This document shows positions 15,979 to 26,694 of a stretch of DNA of 64,000 nucleotides, piece after piece (position 1 is the stretch's first letter; each line of letters starts with the position of its first letter). This DNA is from Mycobacterium spongiae (GTDB lineage: Bacteria > Actinomycetota > Actinomycetes > Mycobacteriales > Mycobacteriaceae), in the NCBI RefSeq assembly GCF_018278905.1, contig NZ_CP046600.1, positions 5,517,158-5,581,157 on the forward strand, given 5' to 3'. Under the pieces are notes generated by a model. The model was given only the letters and a program-made list of their open reading frames with translations. It was not told the origin of the DNA and did not search any database. A program made the position numbers and the translations under genes.

Positions 15979-17315
15979 CGCCGTCTCAACGCCCGCCGCG
16001 TCAACGCGCCCAATCCCAGGACCAACACGAGGCCGGCGGCGACCAGCGCGACCGCCGTGATCGGTCCATAATCTGGTCCCGGGTCCACCACTGGCGGCGG
16101 AATCCGTCTGACATCGAACGGCGCCGACTCTGGGCCCGGTGGAACGTCCCACGTCAGTGCGGCCAGGTCGTCCACGACACCGGCACCCACAAGGTCGTCG
16201 ACCCCGCCTCCAGGGTGTCTGGCCGTGGCAATGATCCGGTTGATGATCTGCGCCGGGGTCAAATCGGGAAACCGCTGCCGCAGTAGTGCCGCCAAACCCG
16301 AGACATACGCTGCGGCGAATGACGTTCCGGCGATCGGGACCGGCCCCTCCCGGCCTTCCAGGGCGTTTACCGGCTCGCCGCCGTAGCCGAGCGCGACAAT
16401 ATCTTCTGCTGGGGCCGCGACGCCCAGCCACGGCCCGTGCATGGAGAACGGGCTGGGCATGCCGTTTCGCGCGATCCCTCCCACGGTCAGCACCAGCGGT
16501 GCATACCACGCGGGTGTCACGACCGTCTGCACCGTGTTCCAGCCGCGTGGGTCGGCCGGCGTCGCCGGGTCAGGCAGCGGATTCTGCGCACAATCGCCGC
16601 CGGTGTTGCCGGCTGCCACGACAATCACCGCGTCCTTCTCGGTGACCGCATAGTGGATGGCGGCACCCAGGCTGGACTCGTCGATTGGCCTACTCACCTT
16701 GTAGCAGGCGGCCTCACTGATGTTGATCACACCCGCGCCGAGATTGGCGGCGTGCACCACTGCACGGGCAAGGCTACGGATCGAGCCAGCGGCCGGCGTG
16801 GCATTGGGGTCGTTTGAATTAGCTTGCGAGCCAACCGGTTCGAAAGCCTCAGATGTTTGGCGTAGTGACAGTAGCCGCGCGTCGGGCGCGACGCCGATGA
16901 ACCCGTCCGTGGGGGCGGGCCGGCCGGCGATGATCGAAGCGGTGAGCGTGCCATGGGCATCGCAATCAGACAGTCCGTCACCTGCCTGATCGACGAAGTC
17001 ACCCCCGGGCTCGGCTGGGACCCGAGGGGAGGCGTTGACTCCGGTGTCGATGACGGCCACCGTGACTCCAGCCCCGGTCGCGAATTTGTGGGCCTCGTTG
17101 ACGCCCAAGTAGGCGTTGCTCCACGGCGGATCGTCGAAGCTGGAATCCGGCAACGTCGCAGGCTCCGAACACAACACGCGTTGCTCGGTGGGTTGGTCCG
17201 GTCCGGTCACATCCGGCGGCAACGCCCCAGGATCGATGGGAGGCGGCGTGATCGCCAACGCCGGAGGCGCGGCCAGCAAAGCTAGTGCCACCGGTATCAC
17301 CAAGAAACGGTGCAC
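15975..17315 (-). CDS. mycP1: MycP1, ESX-1 mycosin (subtilisin-like protease)
   Basis: A 446-residue membrane-anchored serine protease. It has a signal peptide (residues 1-21, ending ALA), the catalytic Asp in [13 protein letters not shown], His in DCDAHGTLTASIIAG, the oxyanion Asn in VVAAGNTGGD and the catalytic Ser in IAGTSFAAAYVSGLAALL. A single C-terminal membrane helix (about 420-440) with a short Arg-rich tail follows. MycP1 acts on the periplasmic side, cleaves EspB, and also stabilises the ESX complex. It is translationally coupled to eccE1 by a 4-bp overlap. The 178-bp gap to eccA2 upstream marks the ESX-1/ESX-2 border. Confidence 0.96.
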   Translation of the reverse strand: MHRFLVIPVALALLAAPPALAITPPPIDPGALPPDVTGPDQPTEQRVLCSEPATLPDSSFDDPPWSNAYLGVNEAHKFATGAGVTVAVIDTGVNASPRVPAEPGGDFVDQAGDGLSDCDAHGTLTASIIAGRPAPTDGFIGVAPDARLLSLRQTSEAFEPVGSQANSNDPNATPAAGSIRSLARAVVHAANLGAGVINISEAACYKVSRPIDESSLGAAIHYAVTEKDAVIVVAAGNTGGDCAQNPLPDPATPADPRGWNTVQTVVTPAWYAPLVLTVGGIARNGMPSPFSMHGPWLGVAAPAEDIVALGYGGEPVNALEGREGPVPIAGTSFAAAYVSGLAALLRQRFPDLTPAQIINRIIATARHPGGGVDDLVGAGVVDDLAALTWDVPPGPESAPFDVRRIPPPVVDPGPDYGPITAVALVAAGLVLVLGLGALTRRALRRR

Positions 17316-17493
17316 GCCCGAATCACTCCATTCGTTGAGCTAGCCGCGCTGCTGCCTTCGACGCCGAGACGCTGTGGGCGCCGGGCCTGCCTGCATTTTA
17401 GACTTGGCGGCCTCGCAAGCGACGCTTTTCACCCTGACCACACCGGCCGGGTAGCGGGAGCTTCCCGGCACCGCAAACCCAGCGCCACGAAGC

Positions 17494-19344
17494 TCACCAA
17501 ACGATGGCTGCCATGTCGCGGTTGTCCGAGCACACGCTGCGAACGGCGGCCTCGATGTCGGCGCGCGTGATGATCTGCAGATCCTCAACCGACACCGATT
17601 GACCCGCACGTTTTTGGGCAACCACTCGCGTGTCACGAAGCCCCTCCGCACGTTCGATGACGTTGCGGGCGAACCGGCCGTTCTGCATCGCGTCGATCCC
17701 GTGCTGACCCCCAGGTGTGGTGTAGTTGCGGATGGTCGCCGCCGAGTCCAGAAATGTCGCACGGGCGGCCTCGTCGAGCAGGCTGGCACGTGGCGTGGCG
17801 TAGCGGTGCCCGATTTCCACGATCTCTGCTGGTGAATAAGACTCAAACCGCAGTTTGCGGTTGAACCGACCGGCCAAACCTGGATTCACGGTGAGGAATT
17901 CGTCCACCTGATCCTCATAGCCTGCCCCGATGAAGCAGAAGTCGAATCGGTGGGTCTCCAATTGAACGAGGAGCTGGGTGACGGCTTCCATGCCGATCAT
18001 GTCCGGCGTGCCGTCCTGGTGCCTCTCGATCAGAGAGTAGAACTCGTCCATGAAAATGATTCGTCCAAGCGACTTCTCGATCAGGTCGTTTGTCTTGGGT
18101 CCCGATTCACCGATGTAGTGGCCGCAGAAGTCCGACCGCCGGACCTCCCGAATCTCCGGGTGGCGGACGATCCCCATCCCCGCATAGATCTTGCCCAGAG
18201 CTTCCGCGGTCGTTGTCTTACCCGTTCCCGGCGGCCCCACCAGAAGCATGTGGTTGGTCTGTCCCTCGACAGGCAGGCCGTGCTCCAGACGCATCATGCG
18301 TACTTCGAGCTGGTCCTCGAGGGCCGATACCGCCTGCTTGACCGCGGCCAAGCCCACCTGTTTGGCCAACAGCTCTCGGCCTTGGGCCAAGAGTTCGGCG
18401 CGCCGCTCCAGCGCATCGTCATCGTCAAGTTGGTCGCGAGTCTTTGCCGTCGCGGCGTCCCAGCGGTCGGTGCGGCTGGCGATGGTTTGTTCGTCGGTGA
18501 CGACCAACCGCAAATTCGGGTCTGCCAGGGCTTCTTTGGCCGCTTCGGTCAGAACTCCATTGATGGTGGCCTTCGACAGCCAGATCTGGGCCTTGTCTTC
18601 CTCCTGCAGCTGCCGGTGCACCATCCCCCGTACATACGCCAAATCGGCGACTAGCAGTGGAATATCCGCGGGGCCGATCGAGGCGGTGAGCACGTCGGCG
18701 TCGAACCGGGCTGATGACCTGTTGTGCCCAATGACGTCGACGCGGTCCAGCCAGTCCAAGGCCACCCGACCCTGTCCGAGGTGGGCCGCGGCGTGGGCTG
18801 CCAACGCGCAGATCGATGCCGTCACAGCAGACATGATGATCGCCTGTGGCGGCAGCTCTTCCGCGGCTGCCAACAACACGTCGGGCCAACGCTGCGTCGT
18901 GTACATCAGGAAGGCTCGGGCCAGCTGATGCCACTGATGGTTGGCCCAGGAATCCAACAGTTCGCGGTTAGCCAGAAGCGCCTCGGCTTCAGCGTATTCG
19001 CCGGCAATCGTCAACGCCGACGAAAGAGCCAGACCAACCTGAGATGCATCGGTCACGGTGATGCCGATATACGGACCCAGCTGGATCTCAGCCGCTAGCG
19101 TCTGGCCTATTCGGGTAGTTTCGCGGTGCAGCCATTCACTGTTGGCGTTGAGTTGTTTCAGCGCAGCTAAATCACTATCGCCACAAGCGATACGGCCCAG
19201 CCATGCGTCCGCCATCGCGGGCTCAGCGTCGGTGGCGGCCACGAACTCGGGCAACGCCGCCGCGCGTCCCTGCCGCATCATGATCGCCATGGCCCGGTCG
19301 AAATACTTGCGCGCAGTTTGCAAGTCACCCATCGTGTCCCCCAT
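17494..19344 (-). CDS. eccA2: EccA2, ESX-2 AAA+ ATPase
   Basis: About 616 residues from ATG 19344. Residues 1-290 are helical TPR-like repeats. The C-terminal half is a CbbX-type AAA+ domain with Walker A GPPGTGKTT, Walker B RIIFMDEFYSL, and GLAGRFNRKLRF as the arginine-finger region. It ends in the conserved SVCSDNRDMAAIVW. EccA proteins are cytosolic ATPases thought to act on substrate-chaperone (EspG/PE-PPE) complexes. ATG 19332 has the better ribosome binding site (GGATGGGGGACACG) and ATG 19383 is the longest option; the conserved segment starts around 19350. It is the last gene of the ESX-2 block in transcription order. Confidence 0.94.
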   Translation of the reverse strand: MGDTMGDLQTARKYFDRAMAIMMRQGRAAALPEFVAATDAEPAMADAWLGRIACGDSDLAALKQLNANSEWLHRETTRIGQTLAAEIQLGPYIGITVTDASQVGLALSSALTIAGEYAEAEALLANRELLDSWANHQWHQLARAFLMYTTQRWPDVLLAAAEELPPQAIIMSAVTASICALAAHAAAHLGQGRVALDWLDRVDVIGHNRSSARFDADVLTASIGPADIPLLVADLAYVRGMVHRQLQEEDKAQIWLSKATINGVLTEAAKEALADPNLRLVVTDEQTIASRTDRWDAATAKTRDQLDDDDALERRAELLAQGRELLAKQVGLAAVKQAVSALEDQLEVRMMRLEHGLPVEGQTNHMLLVGPPGTGKTTTAEALGKIYAGMGIVRHPEIREVRRSDFCGHYIGESGPKTNDLIEKSLGRIIFMDEFYSLIERHQDGTPDMIGMEAVTQLLVQLETHRFDFCFIGAGYEDQVDEFLTVNPGLAGRFNRKLRFESYSPAEIVEIGHRYATPRASLLDEAARATFLDSAATIRNYTTPGGQHGIDAMQNGRFARNVIERAEGLRDTRVVAQKRAGQSVSVEDLQIITRADIEAAVRSVCSDNRDMAAIVW

Positions 19345-19489
19345 CCTCGACGCCGTGGCTGCGATGGTCATGGCTGCGCGCAATCGTGCCCGTGTCGGCT
19401 AGCGGACGGCGCCCAGCCGATCGGTGTTTACGAAAGCTGAAGCCGCTCTTGCCAGTCATGCTCACCACACTGCGTCCCAAACTCTTCGT

Positions 19490-19519
19490 CTCGGAGTTCC
19501 TCGGAGTTCCTCGGAGTTC
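19490..19519. repeat. Three 10-bp tandem repeats
   Basis: CTCGGAGTTC is repeated three times without change immediately after the eccE2 stop, in the 150-bp spacer before eccA2. Copy number is likely to vary between strains. Confidence 0.7.
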
Positions 19520-21133
19520 CTAGGTAGCGGTAGACATCGTGACCGGCTCAACGCTGACGTAACGGTTCTCCGCGCGGAACAGTTCCATCTCGACCAGCCA
19601 GTCTTGTCCTGCCGCATTGACTTTCACCATCGCGCGGTCGACTTGTTCGATAATCACCTCAAAGCCGTGCTTGTGTGCCTCGGGCAGTTTCGTGCCAGAT
19701 GGGGCGATCGTGATCACGCTAGCAGGACGCGGCGTGGGCGCGATCGCTACATCAATGCCGCCACCCTCGACAGTTCCGTCGCGATCTTTCTTTCGGCGCC
19801 CGGAGTACTCCACCACGCTCACGGTAGTGCGCGGCGCAGGCCGGGCGGAGCTGACGATATTCACTTCGGGCATGCGCACGCTGGCCCAGCGTTCCTTGTT
19901 CCGGGTGTGCACACAGACCCGCTCTCCGGCGCCGACCGTGCGGATCACGATCCGTTTGGCGATCGGGTCATCGGCAGCCACAAACACCCGCGACAGTTCA
20001 CCGACATCGGTCACCGGGATCAGCAGGCGGTCACCGTTGCTCAACTTGCCCACCAACACACCCGACGGGCCGATCTCGGTGATCAACTGCGCCGGCAGCG
20101 GGCTGCGCCGCAGGCCACGGAGGTGCGGGCGGGGGCCACACATGTTGGCCGCCGCAGCGGCGGCTTGCTCGCCGTTGAGGCGGCGCAAGATCACACTGGG
20201 CGGAGTCGGGGCCGGCGTAGGAGTGCGCACCGTGAGTGTTGCCGTGCACGTCGCGTCCCCAAAAACTGTCACGTTCTGGATGACCTCATCCGCACGCAGG
20301 GTCCATGCCTGGGCGAGGATCCGCGATGTTATCGCCTCCGCCGGGTAGGCGTAGGTGGTCATCCATCCCGACTCCCCGCGAATGGCCTTCCACCGCTGCG
20401 CATTCCCCGCAACCGCGTCGGAACCCAGTCGGCGATCGAGTTCAACCATATCGGTGGCGGTAGCCACCTTGGCGCGCAACCCCTGGCACCGCAACGAGCT
20501 GGCAATCCGCTGAGCTACCGAAATCGCAGTCGCCCCAACGCTGATGCGCCACTGCACCGCTCGCGTGTTGTCAATGACCCGTAACCGCATGATCAGCCAC
20601 GTTTCCCGCCGACCCGCATAGGGCGGGGTGCCGATCTCTGCGTCGTAGACCCGTGGGTAGTCACCGACTGTGCTGTGCCGCGAACCAAACGTGACGGCCG
20701 AGATCGAATCGAGCTCCAAGCCAAGCGCGTGGTGCAGCATCGGCACCAGTTCCGCCAGATCAACAACGTTGTCGCTGTCGACGGCGACCGAGCCGATCAC
20801 TGTAGTTGCCCGGTGTGCCCTGCCGAGCAGTTGGACCGCCACCACCGCGGTGCCGTCGTGCACGCGCACACCGCCCCCGGAGCGGTTGTTGGCCGCGGTA
20901 ATCGGCGCGTTCCAGCAGATCGGACGCCGGCCGCGCAGCATCAACACCGCCCACGACCAAGCCGGCTGACCGCGCCACGGGACGAACACCAGCGCGATGC
21001 CCACCACGACGGCGATGCCCGCGCCGAGGTAGCCGCCGAGACCCCAACTCACCAAGACGAGGACGAACACTACCCAGACCCCGACGACCCGCCGATTGCT
21101 GCCCGAGCTAAACCCGGTCAGCGTGGATCTCAT
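19520..21133 (-). CDS. eccE2: EccE2, ESX-2 membrane component
   Basis: A 537-residue protein, equal in length to M. tuberculosis Rv3885c. Two N-terminal membrane helices (residues about 16-55, [19 protein letters not shown] and the following segment) precede a large domain with conserved stretches such as [20 protein letters not shown] and [20 protein letters not shown]. EccE is a peripheral membrane subunit of the ESX core complex. ATG 21133 gives the conserved MRSTLTGFS start and overlaps the mycP2 stop by 4 bp; the frame stays open 182 codons upstream inside mycP2, but that part is not coding. Confidence 0.95.
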   Translation of the reverse strand: MRSTLTGFSSGSNRRVVGVWVVFVLVLVSWGLGGYLGAGIAVVVGIALVFVPWRGQPAWSWAVLMLRGRRPICWNAPITAANNRSGGGVRVHDGTAVVAVQLLGRAHRATTVIGSVAVDSDNVVDLAELVPMLHHALGLELDSISAVTFGSRHSTVGDYPRVYDAEIGTPPYAGRRETWLIMRLRVIDNTRAVQWRISVGATAISVAQRIASSLRCQGLRAKVATATDMVELDRRLGSDAVAGNAQRWKAIRGESGWMTTYAYPAEAITSRILAQAWTLRADEVIQNVTVFGDATCTATLTVRTPTPAPTPPSVILRRLNGEQAAAAAANMCGPRPHLRGLRRSPLPAQLITEIGPSGVLVGKLSNGDRLLIPVTDVGELSRVFVAADDPIAKRIVIRTVGAGERVCVHTRNKERWASVRMPEVNIVSSARPAPRTTVSVVEYSGRRKKDRDGTVEGGGIDVAIAPTPRPASVITIAPSGTKLPEAHKHGFEVIIEQVDRAMVKVNAAGQDWLVEMELFRAENRYVSVEPVTMSTAT

Positions 21134-22785
21134 CGCGACCTCCGTAGCCGGGCCGCGATCGTCGTCACCAGGATTCCGGCGGCCACGGCGCCGACGAAGC
21201 CGATAGCGATGTTGCGCGCGCGATGGTCCGCCGGCGGGGGCGGCGGGGCGGGGGTGATCACTCGGCTTTGGGCGCCTGGGGGCAGACGGTCGCCGGGGGG
21301 GATGTTGAATGTCAGTGCGGCAACCGGATCTACGAGACCGTAGCCCACTCTGTTGTTCACCCCCGATGGCGGATTGTGCGCCGACTGCACGATGCGGTTG
21401 ATCACCTGATGCGCGCTCAGGTCCGGGAATTTGGCCCTTACCAGTGCCGCGACGCCGCTGACGTAGGCCGCCGAGAAGCTGGTGCCCCAAAAGGGCATGT
21501 TCTTCTCGCCGGGCCGAGAGGGCGGATAAGCATTGACCGGTCCACCGCCTTGCGGCGACAACCCCATGATGTGAGTGCCGGGCCCCGCAGCAGCAACCCA
21601 GGGACCCGCCATGCTCTTTGCGAGTGCAGCGCCGGTGGCATCGACGGCTCCGACCGACAAGACGTAGTCGGAAAACCACGATGGCGCGGAGACAAACTTG
21701 ACCTGATGCCAGTCCCGTGGATCCGCGGGATCCAACGGGTCATACATCGGGTTGTTGTCGCAGCCGGCTTCCCCGTCATTGCCCGCGGCGGCCACGATCA
21801 CCGCGTCCTTGACGGTGGCCGCGTACCACACGGCCGCGCCTAGCGCCCGCTGGTCGCCTGCGGCCGCCGCTGGAAGGCATGCGGTCACCGAGATGTTGAT
21901 GACCTTCGCCCCCATATCGGCCGCATGCACCACCGCGCGCGCCACCGTGTTGAGAGTGCCGGCTTTGACTCGGTCCTCGGCGTTGGCCGCCGGTCGCGGG
22001 TGTACCGGTTCGAACGCGCGAGAGGACTGCCGAATCGAGATGATGGTCGCGTGGGGAGCGACGCCGACCACGCCATCGGGCGCTCCCGGCGGGGGCGGCG
22101 GCACCGCGGGCTCGTCCTCAGTCTGCGGATCCGGCGGTCCCTGCGACGGTGCCATGGCACCCGCCTCTCCCGGTGGCGGGGGTGGTGGGACGGTCTGGGT
22201 GATCGTTACCGGCGATGGCGGCGGCGGGGGCGGTACCGGGGGCGGAACCTCTACTGGTGGGGCCGGCGCTTCGGTAGCCGGCGCTGGCCCCGCAAGCGGG
22301 GGGAACGCGGGCGTCGCCGGCAAGGGCCGTGGCATGGGCAAGATCCCGAGCGGTGCAGCCGCGATAATGGAACTCACGATCGTGCCGTGCGCGTCGCAAT
22401 CTTGGAGCCCGTCGTCCCCCATGATGTAGTCGCCACCGGCAACGACCGGCAACCGCGGGTTGGGAGTGACCCCGGTGTCGATGACTGCGACTGACACCCC
22501 GTTGCCGGTGCTGTACTTCCACGCCTGGCTGATGTTGAGCAGGTTGAATCCGGGCGCAATCTCGGACACATCGGGGTTTCTCACGGTGATTGGCGAAGAG
22601 CAACTGTTGGAGCGGCGCATGGCTTCCTCGGGGCCCGGCCGCCCGTCGGGGGGCACCATGGCCGGATCCACCGATGGTGGCGGGATGGCTTGTGCGGCAG
22701 GAATATTAGCTGACAGGGCAACCAGGGTGAGCGTGGCGATCACTGCCCCGGCCCATGAGCACGCCCGTTTCAATGGCGAAGCCAC
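21130..22785 (-). CDS. mycP2: MycP2, ESX-2 mycosin
   Basis: A 551-residue subtilisin-like protease (550 in M. tuberculosis). It has a signal sequence ending near AQA, catalytic Asp in [13 protein letters not shown], His in [13 protein letters not shown], Asn in [12 protein letters not shown], Ser in [17 protein letters not shown], and a C-terminal membrane helix with a basic tail. A long Pro-rich loop (about residues 150-240) splits the catalytic domain between the His region and [14 protein letters not shown]; it is also present in MycP2 of M. tuberculosis. GTG 22785 is selected for the conserved ASPLKR start; the frame extends 22 codons further up. It overlaps eccD2 by 16 bp. Confidence 0.94.
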   Translation of the reverse strand: MASPLKRACSWAGAVIATLTLVALSANIPAAQAIPPPSVDPAMVPPDGRPGPEEAMRRSNSCSSPITVRNPDVSEIAPGFNLLNISQAWKYSTGNGVSVAVIDTGVTPNPRLPVVAGGDYIMGDDGLQDCDAHGTIVSSIIAAAPLGILPMPRPLPATPAFPPLAGPAPATEAPAPPVEVPPPVPPPPPPSPVTITQTVPPPPPPGEAGAMAPSQGPPDPQTEDEPAVPPPPPGAPDGVVGVAPHATIISIRQSSRAFEPVHPRPAANAEDRVKAGTLNTVARAVVHAADMGAKVINISVTACLPAAAAGDQRALGAAVWYAATVKDAVIVAAAGNDGEAGCDNNPMYDPLDPADPRDWHQVKFVSAPSWFSDYVLSVGAVDATGAALAKSMAGPWVAAAGPGTHIMGLSPQGGGPVNAYPPSRPGEKNMPFWGTSFSAAYVSGVAALVRAKFPDLSAHQVINRIVQSAHNPPSGVNNRVGYGLVDPVAALTFNIPPGDRLPPGAQSRVITPAPPPPPADHRARNIAIGFVGAVAAGILVTTIAARLRRSR

Positions 22786-24299
22786 GTGAACAGTCCACCG
22801 AGCGCTGCCGCCGCCGGTAGCAACGCGATCATGGCCAGCACTTCGACCCATTCCACAGTCAACCGGATGAGCGGCCTAAATCTCACCGCCGGCACCAATA
22901 GTGCAGCCGCCAAACCCAACGCGGCGAACGCGGCCACTGCCACGGCGGGCCATAGCAACCCTCCTGGGACACTTTGTGGTGCATAGAGGGCGTACTTGAC
23001 AATGCCGGCGCACACCGCAGCCGCGGCCCCACATACCAGCGCCACCGCTTGGTACTTTGCCGCAAATCCACGGCCCTGGGTGATGAAGAGACCGACTACC
23101 AACCCGGCAACCACCAACGCCAACCACGCCCACGGTTGTCCCGGCGTAAGAACGCCCCATACCGCCGCCGGCAAGATGATCGACACCCCGACGCACACGC
23201 CGATCTGCACCGCGTTGACGAGCCGTGCCGAGGCCGCTATCGCCGCGCCGCGGGCGGTGATGTCTGTCAATTCGTTGTCTTCGTCGTCGGTCTCGTCCTC
23301 GCTGACCGGAGATACCGTGTCCACGGGCATTCCCTCGCGACGCGCGAACAAGTCCCGGCCAGTGATCGATCCGAAGTGCGGGGGTCGCACTTGCGCGACC
23401 CAGAGTGCGATCAACGCGGTCATCCTGACCAGGACGAGCAGCCCGACCAGCACACAAATCGCCAACACCTGCAGCGAGGCCGGTCGAAACATCCGGACGG
23501 CGGCCACAGCGGCAAGGATTCCGCACACTGTGACGACTGCGGCGACCACTGCGGTCTGCCACCGCTTTTGCGTCACGACACCGATAGCAATAGCACCCAG
23601 GATCACCACCGCAAGACCGATCAGTCCGTGCGGCGCGCCAAGTCGACCCGGCGGCGCGGTGGCACCAGCGACGGCGAGCAACACCACCGCCAGCCACCCG
23701 AACCCGCTGAACAGGTCCCGGCGTTCCCGCCACCCCCACCACACCACCCAGGCCGCGACCACGAGCAGCACGCCGATCGCTCCGGCGACGACCGACGGAA
23801 TCGGGCTGTCGAGCAATGCACGCATCCGTAAGGTCAGCGCCACCACTACCGCGACCGCCATTGCGATGATCGCGATTGCGGTGTGCGCGGCCGTCAGCGG
23901 CGTCACCGGCGCAAACATTCGGTCCCCACCGTCGCGGCCGAGCCACTTGCCCATGGCCGCCAATCCGGTCGATAGCGACTCGTACTGCGGTTCAAACGAG
24001 TCGCCGGCGACCCGGGGCACCAGCACCAACGTGTCGCCGTCTTGAACACCCAACTCATCGAGGCTCTTGTTGATATCCAGCCGGACACCGTTGATCTTGT
24101 GCAGCTCATAGCTACCCGCTGGCAGCGCGACTCCGTCGAAGCCCTTACGTTTCAGGTCGGCGTCGAACAGCTCTACCATTCCCTCGAAAAACCCCTCCAC
24201 CGGAATTCCGGCCGGGAACACCTGGGAGCACAGATGCTTGTCGTAGGAAATGTTGACGGCACAGCGTGCCGGAAAAGCAACCTTATGTGGCGCCGTCAT
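22770..24299 (-). CDS. eccD2: EccD2, ESX-2 membrane channel subunit
   Basis: A 509-residue protein, the same length as M. tuberculosis Rv3887c. Residues 1-100 form the ubiquitin-like YukD domain ([20 protein letters not shown] is recognisable), followed by about 11 membrane helices from residue 130 to the end, with a charged loop ([13 protein letters not shown]) in the middle. EccD dimers form the membrane vestibule of the secretion machine. The ATG at 24299 overlaps the upstream ATPase stop by four bases and the stop overlaps mycP2, so translation of this run is coupled. Confidence 0.95.
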   Translation of the reverse strand: MTAPHKVAFPARCAVNISYDKHLCSQVFPAGIPVEGFFEGMVELFDADLKRKGFDGVALPAGSYELHKINGVRLDINKSLDELGVQDGDTLVLVPRVAGDSFEPQYESLSTGLAAMGKWLGRDGGDRMFAPVTPLTAAHTAIAIIAMAVAVVVALTLRMRALLDSPIPSVVAGAIGVLLVVAAWVVWWGWRERRDLFSGFGWLAVVLLAVAGATAPPGRLGAPHGLIGLAVVILGAIAIGVVTQKRWQTAVVAAVVTVCGILAAVAAVRMFRPASLQVLAICVLVGLLVLVRMTALIALWVAQVRPPHFGSITGRDLFARREGMPVDTVSPVSEDETDDEDNELTDITARGAAIAASARLVNAVQIGVCVGVSIILPAAVWGVLTPGQPWAWLALVVAGLVVGLFITQGRGFAAKYQAVALVCGAAAAVCAGIVKYALYAPQSVPGGLLWPAVAVAAFAALGLAAALLVPAVRFRPLIRLTVEWVEVLAMIALLPAAAALGGLFTWLRH

Positions 24300-25321
24300 G
24301 GCGCCATGCGTTCAGCATCGGGAATGTATTTGTCGGCGAGTCCCGCGGTGATTTCGAAAAGCCGCAACCTAGACTTTTTCTTTAATTCATGGGCAGTGTC
24401 GATGATCCCACCTTTGGCCAGGTGCGGATCAAAGGGCAACACTTCCACAATTGCACCGACTTTGGTGAAGCGTTCCGTCAGATAAGCCAGCGCATCTTTG
24501 TCTGCCATGGCATCGGTGTGGTTGATTATCACGGTGCTGCGCGAGACCAGCTCGTGGTAGCCCTGGGATCGCAGATAGTCCACCGCGCGCAGCACTGGTC
24601 TCGACCGATCCGCGGTGATTCCCGAGACGAAAACGAGAGTGTCGGTGCTCTGCAACACCGGCTTCATCACGTCGTGTTCGAGGTCCGCGGACGTGTCGAC
24701 GACGATCACGGTGTGGGTTCGCCGCAAGCGGGAGAGCACCCCGGAGAACATCGCCGGCACCAGCGGCCGCGGCTGGTCTGATGTGCGATTTCCGGCCAGC
24801 ACGTCGAGTCCCACCGTATTCTGCCCCAGGTGTTCGCGGATATCCGCGTAGCCTTGCACGTCGGTGTCGTTGATGATCGCGGAGTAGTCGCCTGGTGGCG
24901 ACTCGTCGATGCGGTCGGCCAGCGTACCGAAACCTGGAACGGCATCGATGGCAATCACGTTCTCCGGCCGGCACTCCCGAAACACGCCACCAATACAGGC
25001 GGCCACCGTCGTGACACCTACCCCACCTTTGCCGGAGACCACCGTGACGACGTATTGCCGCCGGATATGGCGCCGGATACGGTTCTGCAAATCGCGGTAG
25101 TGCCGTTCACTCGGCGATTCACCAGGGTTTATTTTGTGAAATGAAGCACGATAGACGAATTTTCGCCAACCCGACCCGGGCGGAATCTTTCGCGGGGCGG
25201 CCAGATCGGTAATGCGCATTGTGTCCGATACCGAATCATGGAAGTCGCGCCCAGCCGACGGATCCCCCCTTCCGGGCGCACCTTCGTCCGACATATTCGG
25301 GTCATTCCAAGGGCTCGTCAC
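24296..25321 (-). CDS. EspI-like / MinD-type ATPase of ESX-2 (Rv3888c-type)
   Basis: A 341-residue SIMIBI-class P-loop ATPase with a deviant Walker [11 protein letters not shown] (residues 96-105), then [31 protein letters not shown] as Walker B, and a C-terminal region ending in [20 protein letters not shown]. It resembles the C-terminal ATPase domain of ESX-1 EspI but lacks EspI's long Pro-rich N-terminus. Its role in ESX-2 is not established; ATP-dependent regulation of secretion is plausible. GTG 25321 gives the likely start [11 protein letters not shown] 25396 would add 25 residues from AT-richer, non-coding-looking DNA and ATG 25294 is a shorter option. Confidence 0.88.
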   Translation of the reverse strand: MTSPWNDPNMSDEGAPGRGDPSAGRDFHDSVSDTMRITDLAAPRKIPPGSGWRKFVYRASFHKINPGESPSERHYRDLQNRIRRHIRRQYVVTVVSGKGGVGVTTVAACIGGVFRECRPENVIAIDAVPGFGTLADRIDESPPGDYSAIINDTDVQGYADIREHLGQNTVGLDVLAGNRTSDQPRPLVPAMFSGVLSRLRRTHTVIVVDTSADLEHDVMKPVLQSTDTLVFVSGITADRSRPVLRAVDYLRSQGYHELVSRSTVIINHTDAMADKDALAYLTERFTKVGAIVEVLPFDPHLAKGGIIDTAHELKKKSRLRLFEITAGLADKYIPDAERMAP

Positions 25322-25412
25322 GGTCGCGATGCTAACACGATTTGCGATACCACGTTTACCTCTGACTAACCCTTCAAGTACGGTCGGTTTTACCATTCCC
25401 AGACATTGTTAT

Positions 25413-26243
25413 TCAGACCACACGGCGGTACGAGTGCCACTCCTCGCCGGCCGGCAACCGGCGGATAAGCCGCTGCACGGCCCCACCAATATCGCTGCGT
25501 GACCCCGGCGACAGGACCTGGTAGCGCTGTTGTCCCGACATCACACCCTCTACGCAGATACGGCCAGCAGGGGTGTCGACAATGGCGACCGTCGAATCGC
25601 CAACGACGAGGCGTGCCGTTTTTTCGGGTCCGATGCCCGCTTGTAGCGCCACGATGGCCGCGTGCGCAGAGCGGGCCGGATCGGCCGCCATCGTTGCGAT
25701 CTGCAGCTGGTCGACGTCGAGACGCTGGCTGAGCAGGAACGAGCGCAAGCTCGCGCCGTCACGCACCGATTGCTGCAACTCGTCGGAATCAAGCGTGACC
25801 GGCTTGAGCGGCGCGGCTTCGGCGACCCCGCACAGCCGCTCGACCTGACCAACCACGAGTTCACTCGCCGCGGCCTCGTCACTGGCAGTTCCGGCCGGAT
25901 ATAGGCGAACTAGTTCGCCGTGGCGCTCCAACACCACCCACCAAGTAGCGAAACGGCAGATCGCGGCACGCGTCGGCTCATGGCCCGGCACGTTCATCGT
26001 GACGAGTAGCCCCAAGTCGCGCCGCACCAGCACGGTGAGCCATTCACGGATCATCGGATCGGCAGCACCAGACTCGTCGAGCGCACCGGCCGCCATCAGT
26101 TCAGCGGCGATCGGATGAGCCAAGGCCCGGTCGGGGGTGTCGAGGCGCGGCAGCAGGGGGCGCAGCCCAAGCTCGGGGCAGGTCTGTTCCACCCCCGTTA
26201 CCGCCTGGAGCACCCAAAGCCCATCGACCGTCGTCGTCAGCAT
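25413..26243 (-). CDS. espG2: EspG2, PE/PPE chaperone of ESX-2
   Basis: A 276-residue protein, the same length as Rv3889c. It begins MLTTTVDGLWVLQAVTG as EspG proteins do and is rich in beta strands, with conserved ICRFATWWVVLERHG and a C-terminal IGGAVQRLIRRLPAGEEWHS. EspG proteins are cytosolic and bind the helical tip of their cognate PPE protein, probably PE36-PPE69 here. A strong hairpin lies between this gene and esxC upstream. Confidence 0.94.
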   Translation of the reverse strand: MLTTTVDGLWVLQAVTGVEQTCPELGLRPLLPRLDTPDRALAHPIAAELMAAGALDESGAADPMIREWLTVLVRRDLGLLVTMNVPGHEPTRAAICRFATWWVVLERHGELVRLYPAGTASDEAAASELVVGQVERLCGVAEAAPLKPVTLDSDELQQSVRDGASLRSFLLSQRLDVDQLQIATMAADPARSAHAAIVALQAGIGPEKTARLVVGDSTVAIVDTPAGRICVEGVMSGQQRYQVLSPGSRSDIGGAVQRLIRRLPAGEEWHSYRRVV

Positions 26244-26287
26244 GCCGATGTCACCTCTCGTGGCTAGCTAGTGGCTGGGAAACAACA

Positions 26288-26332
26288 GAAGGTGGGGCAT
26301 ACCCGCGCCTCCCGCGCCGCTGCCCCACCTTC
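26288..26332 (-). terminator. 12-bp-stem hairpin between esxC and espG2
   Basis: GAAGGTGGGGCA (26288-26299) and TGCCCCACCTTC (26321-26332) are perfect inverted repeats with a 21-nt loop. In the transcript (minus strand) the stem is followed by TGTTGTTT. This is the best intrinsic terminator or attenuator seen in the ESX-2 locus and could reduce readthrough from the secreted-substrate genes (PE36-PPE69-esxD-esxC) into espG2 and the machinery genes. Confidence 0.7.
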
Positions 26333-26365
26333 ACCTGGGCATCAAGTGCCCGCGGACTCGACCCG

Positions 26366-26653
26366 CTAGAACAAGCCAGCGATGTGCTGGTCGGTTCCGA
26401 TCGCATTGCCCAGCACATGGCTCGTCGTGGTTCCGTGCTGACTGACGGTCTCGATCAGGCCCCGCAACCCCGACAGCATTTGCGCTTGAGCGTCGAAGAA
26501 ACCTGAGGCTCCATGGCCTGCAAAGAACTCCTGTAGCGCATGTGTCTTGGCCGCGGTGTCATCGTGAATCTGGTGGAGCTGGCCGGCGCGTGCCCCAACG
26601 TCCGAGGCGAAGTCGGACACTGCTCCAGGGTTGTAGGTGATCTGGTCGCCCAT
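26366..26653 (-). CDS. esxC: EsxC, ESX-2 WXG100-family secreted protein
   Basis: A 95-residue protein matching Rv3890c in length and in sequence: GDQITYNPGAVSDFASDVG, then LQEFFAGHGASGFFDAQAQM. The central turn lacks the Trp of a canonical WXG motif (HGA instead), which is also true of M. tuberculosis EsxC. It should form a helical-hairpin heterodimer with EsxD, encoded just upstream, and be exported by ESX-2. The ATG has a GAAAGGAATTCACC leader. Confidence 0.94.
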   Translation of the reverse strand: MGDQITYNPGAVSDFASDVGARAGQLHQIHDDTAAKTHALQEFFAGHGASGFFDAQAQMLSGLRGLIETVSQHGTTTSHVLGNAIGTDQHIAGLF

Positions 26654-26694
26654 GGTGAATTCCTTTCCGAAGCGTGAAGTGTGGTGGGAGTGCG

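Noticed and set aside
14593..16509. 639-residue version of EccE1
   Set aside because: The first 177 codons lie antiphase inside mycP1; the conserved start and family length place the start at 15978.
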